NCBI GenBank assembly: GCA_964447285.1
Contig: CAYURO010000006.1
Span: 121,439 to 185,438 of the forward strand
DNA length: 64,000 nt
Direction: 5' to 3'
Origin: CAJBNH01 sp964447285
GTDB lineage: Bacteria > Myxococcota_A > UBA9042
Shown: piece by piece, positions 8,284 through 19,718 of the stretch
How positions within the stretch are numbered: position 1 is the stretch's first letter
How the letters are laid out: the number at the start of each line of letters is the position of its first letter
The notes under the pieces: model-generated
Databases searched by the model: none
What the model was told of the DNA's origin: nothing
Seen by the model: the letters and a program-made list of their open reading frames with translations, nothing else
Position numbers and translations under genes: made by a program

Positions 8284-9831
8284 ATGAGCCAGCACCTGCT
8301 CGATTTCACCGTCGCCGCCCCGGCCATTGCGGCGCTTCTGCTGCTGTTCATCCCGGTCCGGGCGATGAACGTCGTGCGTGGCGTCAGCCTGGTCGGAGCG
8401 CTCGCGCACCTCGGCGGCGCCATCGCCGTCGCCATGCACTACGACCGCGCCGTCGGCGGCGTCCAGATGGTCTCGACCCACCCCGTCGTGCCGTCGCTGG
8501 GCATCGCGCTGACCTTCGGCGTGGACGGCTGGGGCGTGCCGCTGCTGCTGCTGACGGCCGTGATGCTGACGACCGGCGTGTTTGCCTCGTGGAACGTCAA
8601 GCCCCGTGCGCGCGACTTCTTCGTCCTGCTGCTGCTGTTGACGTCGGGGGTCGCGGGCGTGTTCGTGTCACTGGATCTCTTCATCTTCTTCCTGTGCTAC
8701 GAGATCGCGGTGCTGCCGATGTACCTGCTGATCGCCATCTGGGGCACGGCCAAGAAGGTCGAGGCGGCGGGTCCCTTCCGCTTTGTCTGGAAGATGCTGG
8801 ACGTGGGCGGCAAGGAATACGCCGCGATGAAGCTGACGCTGATGCTGCTGGCCGGATCTGCGCTGATCCTCGCCGCGATGCTGGCCCTGTACACCGGTTC
8901 CGGCAGCACCAGCTTCGACCTTCGGCACCTGGCGATGACGACCTACGATCCCGCTCTGCAGACGTGGGGCTTCCTGGCCATCTGGATCGGCTTCGGCGCT
9001 CTGGCCGGCGTCTGGCCCTTCCACACGTGGTCCCCTGACGGCCACGCCGCCGCCCCTACCGCGGTGTCGATGCTGCACGCCGGCGTGCTGATGAAGCTGG
9101 GCGCGTTCGGCGTCATCCGCATCGGCATGGTGCTGCTGCCCGAAGGCGCGCGCGACTGGGTGTGGCTGGTCGGCTCGGTCGCCATGATCAACATCGTGTA
9201 CGGCGCGATGTCGGCGATGGCGCAGAAGGACCTGAAGTACATCGTCGCCTACTCGTCTGTCAGCCACATGGGCGTCGTGATGCTGGGCGCCGCGACCCTG
9301 ACCATCAACGGGTGGAATGGCGCGGTGTTCCAGATGGTCGCCCACGGGCTGATGACGGGCCTGTTCTTCGCCTTGGTCGGCCTGATCTACGGCCGCTCCC
9401 ACAGCCGCTGGGTCCCCGACATGGGGGGCTTTGCGAACAAGATGCCGGCGGTCGCGGTGTTCTTCACCATCGCCTCGCTGTCCAGCCTGGGCCTGCCCGG
9501 CCTGGCCGGATTCGTCGCGGAATTCCTCGTATTTCTGGGTGCTTGGCAGAGCGGTCAGGTCATCTGGGCGGTCGCCGGCCTGGTGGGCGCCTTCGTGACG
9601 GCCGTCTACGTACTGCGCGCCTCGAAGTCGATCTTCTGGGGCCCCGGGCCGTCCGAGCAGTTCCACGATCTCTCCGACGCACACGGCACCGAGTGGGTGG
9701 CGCTGACCGTGCTCGCCACCGCCCTGATCGTCCTGGGCATCTGGCCGCGGCTCGGCCTGGACTTCATCGACATCGCCACGTCGGAGTACCTGCCCGCCGT
9801 GGCCCAGCAGACCCTCGAGGCTTTGCGATGA
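8284..9831 (+). CDS. nuoM: NADH-quinone oxidoreductase subunit M (proton pump)
   Basis: 515-residue antiporter-like subunit. FFLCYEIAVLPMYLLIAIWG carries the conserved helix-5 Glu, and WPFHTWSPDGHAAAPTAVSM with the following helix is the family's proton-channel region. About fourteen membrane helices are expected. AAGGAGG, about four bases before the ATG, supports the start. The stop overlaps the nuoN start (ATGA). Confidence 0.95.
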   Translation: MSQHLLDFTVAAPAIAALLLLFIPVRAMNVVRGVSLVGALAHLGGAIAVAMHYDRAVGGVQMVSTHPVVPSLGIALTFGVDGWGVPLLLLTAVMLTTGVFASWNVKPRARDFFVLLLLLTSGVAGVFVSLDLFIFFLCYEIAVLPMYLLIAIWGTAKKVEAAGPFRFVWKMLDVGGKEYAAMKLTLMLLAGSALILAAMLALYTGSGSTSFDLRHLAMTTYDPALQTWGFLAIWIGFGALAGVWPFHTWSPDGHAAAPTAVSMLHAGVLMKLGAFGVIRIGMVLLPEGARDWVWLVGSVAMINIVYGAMSAMAQKDLKYIVAYSSVSHMGVVMLGAATLTINGWNGAVFQMVAHGLMTGLFFALVGLIYGRSHSRWVPDMGGFANKMPAVAVFFTIASLSSLGLPGLAGFVAEFLVFLGAWQSGQVIWAVAGLVGAFVTAVYVLRASKSIFWGPGPSEQFHDLSDAHGTEWVALTVLATALIVLGIWPRLGLDFIDIATSEYLPAVAQQTLEALR

Positions 9832-11387
9832 ACGAGTGGCTTTCCGGTCTGCAGACCCTGCTGATCCCCGTGCTGCTGACGGCGGCACTGTTGTTGCTGA
9901 TCCTGGCCGACCTGGTGCTGCCCTTCCGGGGCGGCAAGGACGCGTCAGGTGGCAACCCCAAGAACGCCTTGGGCGTCATCGCCTTCCTGCAGCTGGCTGC
10001 GGTGGCGGCGGTGTCGTGGCTGTCTCCCGCCAGCGGAGTGTGGGTGGGCAAGTCTTGGGTAGACGACAGCTGGACGGTGTTCCTGCATCGGCTGTTCCTG
10101 ACGGCCGCGATGCTCGCCGTGCTTGGCATGTACGCGCACGGCAAGAAGAACTTCGCGCGACGGCAGGGCGAATTCTACACGCTGCTGTTCGCCAGCCTGA
10201 TCGGCATGACGCTGCTGGCCGGCGCCCGCGATCTGTTGCTGATCGTGGTGGCGTTCGAGCTGATGGGGATGCCGCTGTACATCATGGCGGCGTATGGCAA
10301 GACCGACGGTGACTCTGCGCAAGGCCCTGCGGCGCCTGGTCTTCTGCGCGCACCGCCGGCCCGCCGCCCGGCAGAGGCCGGTCTGAAGCTCTATCTCGTC
10401 GGCGCCGTCTCAGCCGCTATCACCCTGTACGGCGTCAGCCTGCTGTACGGTCTATCGGGGTCGACGCAGCTGGTGGACTTGGCCAAGGCCCCGAGCTCGC
10501 CCCTGCTGTTCGTCGGCGTGGCGATGACGATCGCCGGATTCAGCTTCAAGCTGGGCTTGGCCCCCTTCCAATTCTGGATCCCCGACACCTATCAGGGTGC
10601 GCCCACGCCGTTCGTGTCTTTCCTGAGCGTTGCCCCAAAGGCGGCAGGTCTGACGGCACTCGGCACCATCTTGCTGGTTGGCTTTGGCAAGCGTGGCGAC
10701 ATCTGGATCCCCACGCTGCTGGCGGTCTCGGTCGTGACGATGGTCGCCGGTAACCTGCTCGCGCTGCCGCAGCTGCACCTCAAGCGCCTGCTGGGCAACT
10801 CGGGTGTGGCGCAAATGGGCACGATGATCATCGGGTTGCTTGCGGTGGGCATCCAAACGGCTCATGGTCAGCCCGACCCCGCCGGCCTGCGCGCACTGCT
10901 GTTCTACTTCGTGGGCTACCTGGCTGCGAACACTGGGCTTTTCCTGGTCGTCGAGGCACTTGCCGCCAGCCGCACCCAGAACGACGCCCCCGAAACACGG
11001 GACATGATCGCCGGCCTGTCGGGCCTGAACCGCCGCTCGCCCGGCCTTGCGCTGGCCGCCCTGCTCTGCCTGCTCAGCCTTGCAGGGATTCCGTTCGCGG
11101 TCGGTTTCTGGGCCAAGCTGTACGTGTTCGTCGCGGCCTGGCAGGCAGGTCAGGCGTGGCTGGTGGTCCTCGCCGCAGCGCTGGCCGTCATCGGTCTGTT
11201 CTATTACCTGCGCGTCGCTCGCTCGATGTATCTGGGCGAACCCACGACGGAAGCTCCCGTGCACGTGCCTTGGTCGCTGAAGATCGCGATCTTGGTCACC
11301 GCGCTCGCCACCGCCGGTCTGGGTCTGATGCCGGGACCGCTGGTCGAGGCCGCCCGCGTTGCGGTCGCGGGCTTCACGGGCCTGTAG
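9828..11387 (+). CDS. nuoN: NADH-quinone oxidoreductase subunit N (proton pump)
   Basis: 519-residue third antiporter-like subunit and last gene of the operon. LLIVVAFELMGMPLYIM carries the helix-5 Glu; APFQFWIPDTYQGAPTPFV is the helix-7/8 signature. Between the helix ending IMAAYGKTDGDSAQ and the helix starting EAGLKLYLVGAV there is an extra Pro/Ala/Arg-rich stretch of about 20 residues not usual for the family, probably an extended surface loop. Translation starts in the nuoM stop. Downstream, 71 bases separate it from a convergent gene, and I see no strong terminator hairpin there. Confidence 0.93.
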   Translation: MNEWLSGLQTLLIPVLLTAALLLLILADLVLPFRGGKDASGGNPKNALGVIAFLQLAAVAAVSWLSPASGVWVGKSWVDDSWTVFLHRLFLTAAMLAVLGMYAHGKKNFARRQGEFYTLLFASLIGMTLLAGARDLLLIVVAFELMGMPLYIMAAYGKTDGDSAQGPAAPGLLRAPPARRPAEAGLKLYLVGAVSAAITLYGVSLLYGLSGSTQLVDLAKAPSSPLLFVGVAMTIAGFSFKLGLAPFQFWIPDTYQGAPTPFVSFLSVAPKAAGLTALGTILLVGFGKRGDIWIPTLLAVSVVTMVAGNLLALPQLHLKRLLGNSGVAQMGTMIIGLLAVGIQTAHGQPDPAGLRALLFYFVGYLAANTGLFLVVEALAASRTQNDAPETRDMIAGLSGLNRRSPGLALAALLCLLSLAGIPFAVGFWAKLYVFVAAWQAGQAWLVVLAAALAVIGLFYYLRVARSMYLGEPTTEAPVHVPWSLKIAILVTALATAGLGLMPGPLVEAARVAVAGFTGL

Positions 11388-11458
11388 ACCTCGTTCTTCC
11401 GGATTCATTCGTCAGGCGATGGCGCGTCCCGTTGGGTCGTGGCCAGCAACCCGTTGCC

Positions 11459-12508
11459 TCAGCGAGCGGGGGGCAGCAACGGGGCGTCGAGTTCCGAGGG
11501 TTCTTCGGGCACTTGGGGCTCGTCTGGTGGCGATTCCTTTGGCGGCGCGAGGATCTCATCCGGTTCGGCTGGCGCTGCGGGCGCGCCAGTCGCAGGGGCG
11601 TCAGGGTCCTGCACATCCAGCTTGTCCAACCGCTGAAGCACGTTGCGCCGACACCGGGAGCGCTGGGCTGGGTCGGGCAGCTTGTCACAGGCTTCGGCTT
11701 CTTCCATCAGGCGCAGCGTGCCATTGATGCGCGCGCGGGTGGCCTCCACGTCATACGGCTTGTTGGACGGCGGCAACAGCTTCGACGGCACATCGACAGT
11801 CTTGTCGGCGCGAATCAGGTAGGCCACGCCTCCGTAAGCCAAGGCCATCGCCAAAGGAATCGCCAACAGCACCGTGCCGGTTTCCGTCGGTGGCGGTTGG
11901 CCAGGTCTTGGCACGGGCCCGCAGCGTTTGCACTTGCCATGACGCAGCTTGCGGCCGCAGGTCGTGCACAGCGAGCCGATGCCCATGCCAAACGTCACAA
12001 GCGTCAAGAACGTCTGCAACAGCATGTCCAGCAGGTTGAAGCCGACCCAGCCGACCGGCCCAGGACGCAAGACATGGGTTTCGTGGGTGTAGCGCGAGGT
12101 GCCGAACATCGTCTCGCCGTCGACGATTGCCGCCTCTAGCCACGCACCGGGGGTAAATGGCCCCTTGGTCAGGTCCGCTGCCACGATCTGGGCGACCCAA
12201 AAGACCAACGTCAACGCGAAGGCCATCGACAGGCGCAGTCCGAATGGCCAACCATCGTAATCGTCGCGCCGGGCCGCCAGTCCGCCGATCCAACCGATCA
12301 AGCCTCCGACAAGCATTCCCTGCAGACCGACGAGAAATCCGCCGTCGACGCGAAAGACCCCCGCTGCCGCACCGAACGCGATTGCGGTGCAGAAGGGGAA
12401 CAACGCGCGCATCCGAAGGAATTCGCCCAGACTGGACGCTGGCCGGGGCGCCAGGTCGACCGGAGGTGGCGACGGCTGGTGGAGAGGTTCGGGCGGAAAT
12501 CCGATCAT
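11459..12508 (-). CDS. Unrecognised membrane protein with cytoplasmic zinc-ribbon motif
   Basis: 349 residues. A Pro-rich N-terminus is followed by membrane segments at roughly 37-78, 93-112 and 150-178. Next comes a Cx2C-x8-Cx2C knuckle (Cys181, 184, 193, 196), which looks like a rubredoxin or zinc-ribbon site. A further membrane helix lies at 211-232. The last 115 residues include a charged helical segment with two Cys and end in a Pro/Glu-rich tail. I do not recognise a named family. The start has GAGGA nearby. It converges on nuoN and diverges from glgB across a 161-base gap. Confidence 0.6.
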   Translation of the reverse strand: MIGFPPEPLHQPSPPPVDLAPRPASSLGEFLRMRALFPFCTAIAFGAAAGVFRVDGGFLVGLQGMLVGGLIGWIGGLAARRDDYDGWPFGLRLSMAFALTLVFWVAQIVAADLTKGPFTPGAWLEAAIVDGETMFGTSRYTHETHVLRPGPVGWVGFNLLDMLLQTFLTLVTFGMGIGSLCTTCGRKLRHGKCKRCGPVPRPGQPPPTETGTVLLAIPLAMALAYGGVAYLIRADKTVDVPSKLLPPSNKPYDVEATRARINGTLRLMEEAEACDKLPDPAQRSRCRRNVLQRLDKLDVQDPDAPATGAPAAPAEPDEILAPPKESPPDEPQVPEEPSELDAPLLPPAR

Positions 12509-12669
12509 CGAGGGTCCTCAAGAGAAGACGAAACAGGCTACAAGAGTAGGCTGGGGTGCCTCGCGCTCGCCGTCAACCCCATGCGCAGGTCGGCGACGTG
12601 CCAGCGTGTCGCATTCGCGCTATCCTTCGCTGCCTCCCGACGCTTTCCCCCCCACTGTTGGAGCATGGC

Positions 12670-14871
<2,202 letters not shown>

Positions 14872-14984
14872 GGGACGACCGAAGGACACGCCGGGCAAAG
14901 CGGAAACGGCGAGCGCGGCGAGGGGGGGGGAAGCTCTCGCGCGGCCCAAGTGGGGGGATCGGGGGGCGGGGACCGGCCGGAGGC

Positions 14985-15248
14985 TCAGTCCTCGTGCGGG
15001 GCAGCTGCCAGAAGGTTCGCCAAGCGGGCGATCTCGTCCTTCTTGTGCAGCTTGACCTTCTTGAGGCGGTGCACTTCAGCGTCTTCTTCGGGCGTCAGGT
15101 AACGCGCCGCGTTCAGCGCATTCAGGCGGGCTTCGAGCGCGCGGTGCTCAGCCTTGGCCTGCTCGACAGCTTCTGCCATGGCTTCCGGGCTCATGTGCTC
15201 ATGGCCGTCGAGCGCGTGCAGATGGTCGTGGGTCTGGGTCTCGCCCAT
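14985..15248 (-). CDS. DUF465 (YdcH-like) small coiled-coil protein
   Basis: 87 residues. After a His-rich start it forms one long helix pair: AKAEHRALEARLNALN, then a turn, then RLKKVKLHKKDEIARL. The 'LKK-KL-x-KDEI' pattern is the hallmark of DUF465, whose members are short cytoplasmic coiled coils of unknown role. AGGAGG lies about nine bases before the ATG at 15248 and rejects the longer upstream start. The 113 bases between it and glgB hold G-rich runs and no gene. Confidence 0.75.
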   Translation of the reverse strand: MGETQTHDHLHALDGHEHMSPEAMAEAVEQAKAEHRALEARLNALNAARYLTPEEDAEVHRLKKVKLHKKDEIARLANLLAAAPHED

Positions 15249-15597
15249 GGGCTCCTCCTGGCCAAGGGTGTCATCCCGGGGTCGGGGACAGCACGCCGTG
15301 ACGATGTGGGGTTCGTTGTACACTCGATGCGCTCGCCGAGACTTCACAGGCAGACGCGACGAAGCAGCCCGCCGGACTGCCCCCCTTTCGGGATTCAGCG
15401 ACGCAGCAATGTACGAGGAGAGGTAAGGTCATCGCCTTGGGGTCTAAGCCTTGGGCGCACCGCTGTCAAGGCTGAACGGGTCGGAGCGTGACGGTGCCGT
15501 GACGGGGACAGCCGCCCTTTCCGTTCTCAGGGCGAAAGAGCTACCCTCGATCACGCCAGGCTCCCCCGTCCACGGTCGCATCCCATGGAGTCTCCAC
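15249..15597. other. Divergent intergenic region between the DUF465 gene and a lipoprotein gene
   Basis: About 350 bases. It must contain promoters in both directions, but no strong -35/-10 pair stands out. The open frame of the rightward lipoprotein extends into it, but the part before 15598 reads as non-secretory, arginine-rich sequence with no ribosome-binding site, so I treat it as untranslated. Confidence 0.4.
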
Positions 15598-16476
15598 GTG
15601 CGCCAGCTCGCGTCATTCCTCAGTTTCGCTACGCTTTTCGCACTTGTCCCTCTGGGCTGCGGCGGAACCGACACGTCCAGCGTCGCCGATGCGGTGGTCG
15701 CCGACATCGCCAACGACAACGGCGAGGCGACCGATGCGACGGCGCCAGTCGATGCTGCCGAAGATGCCACTGCGGACGATGCGGGACTCGACGCGGTCGC
15801 AGACGTAGAGCCCGATGGCGCCGAGGATGACTCCGACGACGGAGCGACTCCGGGCGTGACCGTCACCGCTTGGGGCAAGATCGAAGGGGCCTGCGGTGGC
15901 GCCCTTTCCGCCGAGCTGACCAAACCAACCCCCAGCTTCCTCGTCAACACCTACACCTTCGCGAATTCTGGTCCATTCGACCCCGAGCCGCTGCGGCCGG
16001 GTGCTCTGAAGCGGTACGAGGGCGACAACGCCGGTGGCAGCTCGAAGTGCTCGGAAGTCATGAGCATGCAGCTGCTGTTCGACTGCGAGGGCGCCACGAC
16101 GCTAAAGACGGAACTGGAGATCGGCTACACCGGCCAAGGTGGCATCACCGACTGGATGGCCGAGTTCGACGGCGTGAAGATCGGGGTCTCGGTCACGCGC
16201 GCTTACCTGGGGCCCAGCGTGACGACCTACTCAGTCGACAAGGCCTCGGAACTAATGGCTAAAAAGCTGGCTGGTATTCAGGAGAGCACGGGTCTGGTCC
16301 GCCCCGAGGACAAGTGGCAGAAGCAGATCCTGCACGTCTGGACGCTGCAGCCGACCTGGGTGCCGATGCTGCAAGAGGCGTGGGACGGCCTGGATGCGGC
16401 GGTGAAGGCCGACACCATCGTGCTGGTCACGGTCGAGGTGGGGGCAGACAGCGTGGTGAAGGATACTTGCTTGTAA
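15598..16476 (+). CDS. Predicted lipoprotein with Asp/Ala-rich linker
   Basis: 292 residues with the GTG at 15598 as start. A hydrophobic signal ends in the lipobox VPLGC, giving Cys21 as the lipidation site. About 70 residues of Asp/Ala/Glu-rich, low-complexity linker follow, a spacer common in Myxococcota surface lipoproteins. The remaining 170 residues form a domain I do not recognise, with one Cys near its start (GACGG), two in the middle and one at the C-terminus (DTCL). It is convergent with the PAP2 gene, 22 bases away. Function unknown. Confidence 0.6.
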   Translation: MRQLASFLSFATLFALVPLGCGGTDTSSVADAVVADIANDNGEATDATAPVDAAEDATADDAGLDAVADVEPDGAEDDSDDGATPGVTVTAWGKIEGACGGALSAELTKPTPSFLVNTYTFANSGPFDPEPLRPGALKRYEGDNAGGSSKCSEVMSMQLLFDCEGATTLKTELEIGYTGQGGITDWMAEFDGVKIGVSVTRAYLGPSVTTYSVDKASELMAKKLAGIQESTGLVRPEDKWQKQILHVWTLQPTWVPMLQEAWDGLDAAVKADTIVLVTVEVGADSVVKDTCL

Positions 16477-16498
16477 CGAAAGGCTTTGGCGCGGGGAC

Positions 16499-18160
16499 TC
16501 AGGGCGGCGCGACGGTCAGAGGAAACGCGGCGGCGCGCACGCGGTTCTTGGGGTCCGACGTCACCTGCTGAGGGTTGGCGACAGGCAAGCGCAGGTCTGG
16601 GCGGTGCCACAAGCCGATGTTCAGGGTGCCGGGCCCCGGCAACAGCCGCCGCGGGATGTCGATCCACCCGGAATCCTGAATGATCTGGCCGGGACGCCAG
16701 TCGTGGATCGGCAGCAGGCCCCAGACCGGATCGTGGTCCCAGTTCACATGCCGCCCGTCCTTGTCGTCCAAGTGCACGAACGGCTGCCATCCGCCCGGCA
16801 GCTCCCGCAGGCAGCGCCAGTACAGGGTCAGCTTCACGCTGCGGCCGATCAGGGGGCGTGGCGGGTCCATGTCGACGCCAATCAGCTCGATCGCGCCGCC
16901 GTCCAAACCGAATTTTGCGCCGACCGGGAACTGCGGCGTGGGCTGGGCAGACAGCTGGGCGGCCGTCACCAACGCGTTGCGCTCGATGTCGTGAGGGCCG
17001 TTTCTGGACGCGCGGTCGACCAGCCAGCCGGTCGTCGCCGCCAAGAACAGCGCCGGCAACACCAGCCGCAGGGCAATCCCCCAGCGTCGCAACGGCGGCG
17101 GTGCGGCCGGCGCGTCGGGGTGATGCTGCCCCAAGCGGGCACGCTCCCAGCCGGTCAACGCGCGGGGCACCAGCGTGACCACGATCGTCGCGACCGCGAT
17201 CCCCGCCAATAGGTCGCTCGCGTAGTGAAACCGCAGAAACACGGTGGCGCTGATCAGGCCCAGCAAGGGCAGGCACAGCACCCAGAACAACCAGCGCGCC
17301 TTGCGCCACAGGAACACCAGCGTGACGACGGCCCACGCGGTATGGAGCGACGGAAAGCAGTTGCGGGGCAGGATGCCGCCGTAAGCCTGATAAGACGAAA
17401 AGCGCACGGCGACGTCGTAAAAGTACCCACCGGCCTGCGTCGCCGCCTCGTGGACACCGCCGAAGTAGTAGCGAGGCCCGACCGCGGGCACGATGGCATA
17501 GCCTACCCAGCCCACGTAGCCCGCAAGCACGAAGGATGCCATGTACTCGCGGGCGTCCATCCTCCGTCCGCGGATCAGCAGCCACATACCCAGCACGACG
17601 GGATAGACGTAGAGGCTGTCGTAGCACATGGCCAGCGTCTCGATGACCCACGGACGGGCCAGCGCCTGCAGTTCCATGTCCGGGTGACCACTGAAGATCA
17701 ACTGGTCCAGTTGGAAAATGTCCATGTCGGCCAGCCGCGGATTGACCTTGGCGACCAAGCTCAGGGCGTTCTCGTAAGCCGACAACAGCAGCACCATCGG
17801 CGCCCAGTCACGCACAAAGCCGACGGCGTCGAGCATCAGTCCGCCGACCCCACGCCCATGGAACTGCCGCGCCCGCACACGCTCGACCAGTCGCACGATG
17901 ACGAACAGCCCGGCGGCGACAGCGAAGAGCTTCACCCCACCCTTGATGAAGTTGGTGGCGAACTGGAAATGCAGATAGTGACGCGACTGCAACCAGACGA
18001 AGAGCGCGACAACCGCGATGACCAGAACCTCCTCCGGTCGGATCTGCAGCAGGTACCGCCACGCCGCGCCGCGCGACGGAGGCGGAGGCTCAGGCGAGTC
18101 GGGGGCGTCTGGCGGCAACTCGACCTGGGTCGGCTCGCATCGCGGCTGGGCTTCTTCCAT
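16499..18160 (-). CDS. PAP2-superfamily membrane phosphatase fused to a C-terminal beta-rich domain
   Basis: 553 residues from the ATG at 18160. Residues 45-330 are polytopic and carry the PAP2/inositolphosphotransferase-type motifs PSLHTAW (270-276, His273) and RFHYASD (310-316, His312 and Asp316), facing the outer side of the membrane. After a final helix (about 360-381) comes a soluble domain of about 170 residues. It contains FVHLDDKDGR, DHDPVWG, an HDWRPGQIIQD block and a GLWHRPDLRLP block. That pattern resembles the C-terminal extracytoplasmic domain of some polyprenol-dependent PMT-like glycosyltransferases. The fusion suggests action on a lipid-linked sugar or phosphate outside the membrane. 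It lies downstream of, and on the same strand as, the anchored protein at 18290-19408. Confidence 0.7.
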   Translation of the reverse strand: MEEAQPRCEPTQVELPPDAPDSPEPPPPSRGAAWRYLLQIRPEEVLVIAVVALFVWLQSRHYLHFQFATNFIKGGVKLFAVAAGLFVIVRLVERVRARQFHGRGVGGLMLDAVGFVRDWAPMVLLLSAYENALSLVAKVNPRLADMDIFQLDQLIFSGHPDMELQALARPWVIETLAMCYDSLYVYPVVLGMWLLIRGRRMDAREYMASFVLAGYVGWVGYAIVPAVGPRYYFGGVHEAATQAGGYFYDVAVRFSSYQAYGGILPRNCFPSLHTAWAVVTLVFLWRKARWLFWVLCLPLLGLISATVFLRFHYASDLLAGIAVATIVVTLVPRALTGWERARLGQHHPDAPAAPPPLRRWGIALRLVLPALFLAATTGWLVDRASRNGPHDIERNALVTAAQLSAQPTPQFPVGAKFGLDGGAIELIGVDMDPPRPLIGRSVKLTLYWRCLRELPGGWQPFVHLDDKDGRHVNWDHDPVWGLLPIHDWRPGQIIQDSGWIDIPRRLLPGPGTLNIGLWHRPDLRLPVANPQQVTSDPKNRVRAAAFPLTVAPP

Positions 18161-18289
18161 CAACGACTCATGAAGGCAAAAGGCACGCGACAGCAGTCGG
18201 CAGCCAAGGGTCAAGGAAACGGCAGCGCGAAGGGTACTTCCGGGCAGTTAGGGCCGCAAAAAAAAACCGCAGGGGGGGGGCGGTGGCGT

Positions 18290-19408
18290 TCACTTGGGAG
18301 GCGGAGCGGGCGGCGCGTTGCGGAGCGCAGGCACCGGCGGGCGCACGGGCGGCCGGAAGAACAGCCGACCGGCCGGTGAGAGCGGTGCTCGGGGCGGCAG
18401 CACGTCTGCACCACGCTGGGCTTGTGGGGCAACGGCGGGTGCAGGGATGACGGGCCCCGTCGCGTCTACCAACCGCGCGTCGAAACAGGCCTGACGCCAG
18501 CCCTGCTTGTCGGTCGACAACTCGAAGTCGACGGGCTGACCCGCATCGGCCGGTGTCAACGGAAGATCCCAAAGATTCCATGTAAATTCGTTGCGTCCCA
18601 CCGAACGTTCTAGACGGACTTTGCCCCCTACCCGAACTCGGAACGTAGTGCGGCCACCTTCCTCGTGCCGCACGGCCCACAGCCGCATGCCGAAGTGACC
18701 CACCAGTTTGCGGGCGCCGGGCAGGTTCTTCCACGACAGACGGGCGACGCCGCTATTCTCACTGTCCGGCTCGAGGGCGATGCAGCTGTGCCGACCGGTA
18801 GCCAATTCGCTGAGTCGATACGAGATGTTGCGCCAGGTCTCGCTGCCACAGTCGTGCTCGCTGCCAGACCAGCGGCACGTAAGCCAGCCGTCGGGTCCGC
18901 GCTGCCGCTGCACCTGCGCCTCCGCCAGCCGGCGTCCAAAGTCGAACACCGTACGCGACGGTGCCAGCGCAAACAGGAGTCCCGCCGCGCCGTGCCCGAA
19001 GTCGCGAGACTCCAAGCGTTGAGCGGACTTGCCCAAGTCCAACTGGTCGGCAAAGTCATGCGTGGTGACGACCCACAGCCGCAGCTTGCCGTCGGCGTCC
19101 CACAGGTCCAGCGGGTTGGCGGGCAGGTAGGCGTCGTCGAAGTTCAGGCCCTTGCGCTGGAACGCTTGCGCGAACAGACCCCGATGCCCTGCCGACCAAC
19201 CGGGGACGATCGCGATGCCGTCGCCGTCCTGAAGCAACGGTTCCATCCAATCCGCGGCGGACTGCAACGAAGACGGTCGCGGCGACTCGGCGATGCGCGC
19301 ACTGCGCGCCAGCGTCATCCATGCCGCAGCGCCAACCAGCAGCAACAGCCCCAGCAGCGCGGCAAGGCCGTGCAGCGTGCGGCGGGACTGGGAGGGCAGC
19401 TTGAACAT
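18290..19408 (-). CDS. Single-pass membrane-anchored protein of unknown function
   Basis: 372 residues from the ATG at 19408. A basic N-terminus and one hydrophobic helix (about 12-32) anchor a large domain predicted outside the cytoplasm. The middle part contains an IVPGWSAG strand-turn and a DLWDADGKLRLWVVTTHD segment, reminiscent of extracytoplasmic domains of membrane glycosyltransferases. The last third contains a beta-rich stretch with paired Arg and Trp. The tail is Pro-rich. No catalytic motif is certain. The 129 bases after its stop contain a run of nine A and a run of nine G before the PAP2 gene; the shared strand suggests a joint envelope role. Confidence 0.5.
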   Translation of the reverse strand: MFKLPSQSRRTLHGLAALLGLLLLVGAAAWMTLARSARIAESPRPSSLQSAADWMEPLLQDGDGIAIVPGWSAGHRGLFAQAFQRKGLNFDDAYLPANPLDLWDADGKLRLWVVTTHDFADQLDLGKSAQRLESRDFGHGAAGLLFALAPSRTVFDFGRRLAEAQVQRQRGPDGWLTCRWSGSEHDCGSETWRNISYRLSELATGRHSCIALEPDSENSGVARLSWKNLPGARKLVGHFGMRLWAVRHEEGGRTTFRVRVGGKVRLERSVGRNEFTWNLWDLPLTPADAGQPVDFELSTDKQGWRQACFDARLVDATGPVIPAPAVAPQAQRGADVLPPRAPLSPAGRLFFRPPVRPPVPALRNAPPAPPPK

Positions 19409-19718
19409 GCGACCGAAAGCTACCGCATCGCGACGCGTTTGTCGCGCCGGGTGGTCGGCCCGCAAGGTGCGGTGCCGGGTATGGGAACACACGCCAAGCG
19501 CACACAATCTATGATTCATAGACTCGTATCTTCACAAGAGATACCAGCCAGCAACACCCGACCTCCGCAGCCAATCTATATCGCGTCATTTTCAGATGTT
19601 GCGCGATTTGCAGGCGATGGCACGCCCCCTGCACCAAGCCGCGGCACATGCCTCTGAACGCGCCGGGCGTCGGCGAACCCAGAGGCTCTCTTTCCCGAAG
19701 GGTGCGCTGGAGGCTGTC
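19409..19718. other. Divergent AT-richer intergenic region with two adjacent inverted repeats
   Basis: 310 bases between two divergent genes. The part around 19500-19610 is visibly less GC-rich than its surroundings. It holds two small perfect inverted repeats side by side: six-base arms TCTATG/CATAGA at 19508-19522, and GTATCT/AGATAC at 19526-19544. These could be an operator pair or short transcript hairpins. No gene is supported here; the rightward open frame that enters it lacks a ribosome-binding site before 19719. Confidence 0.4.
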
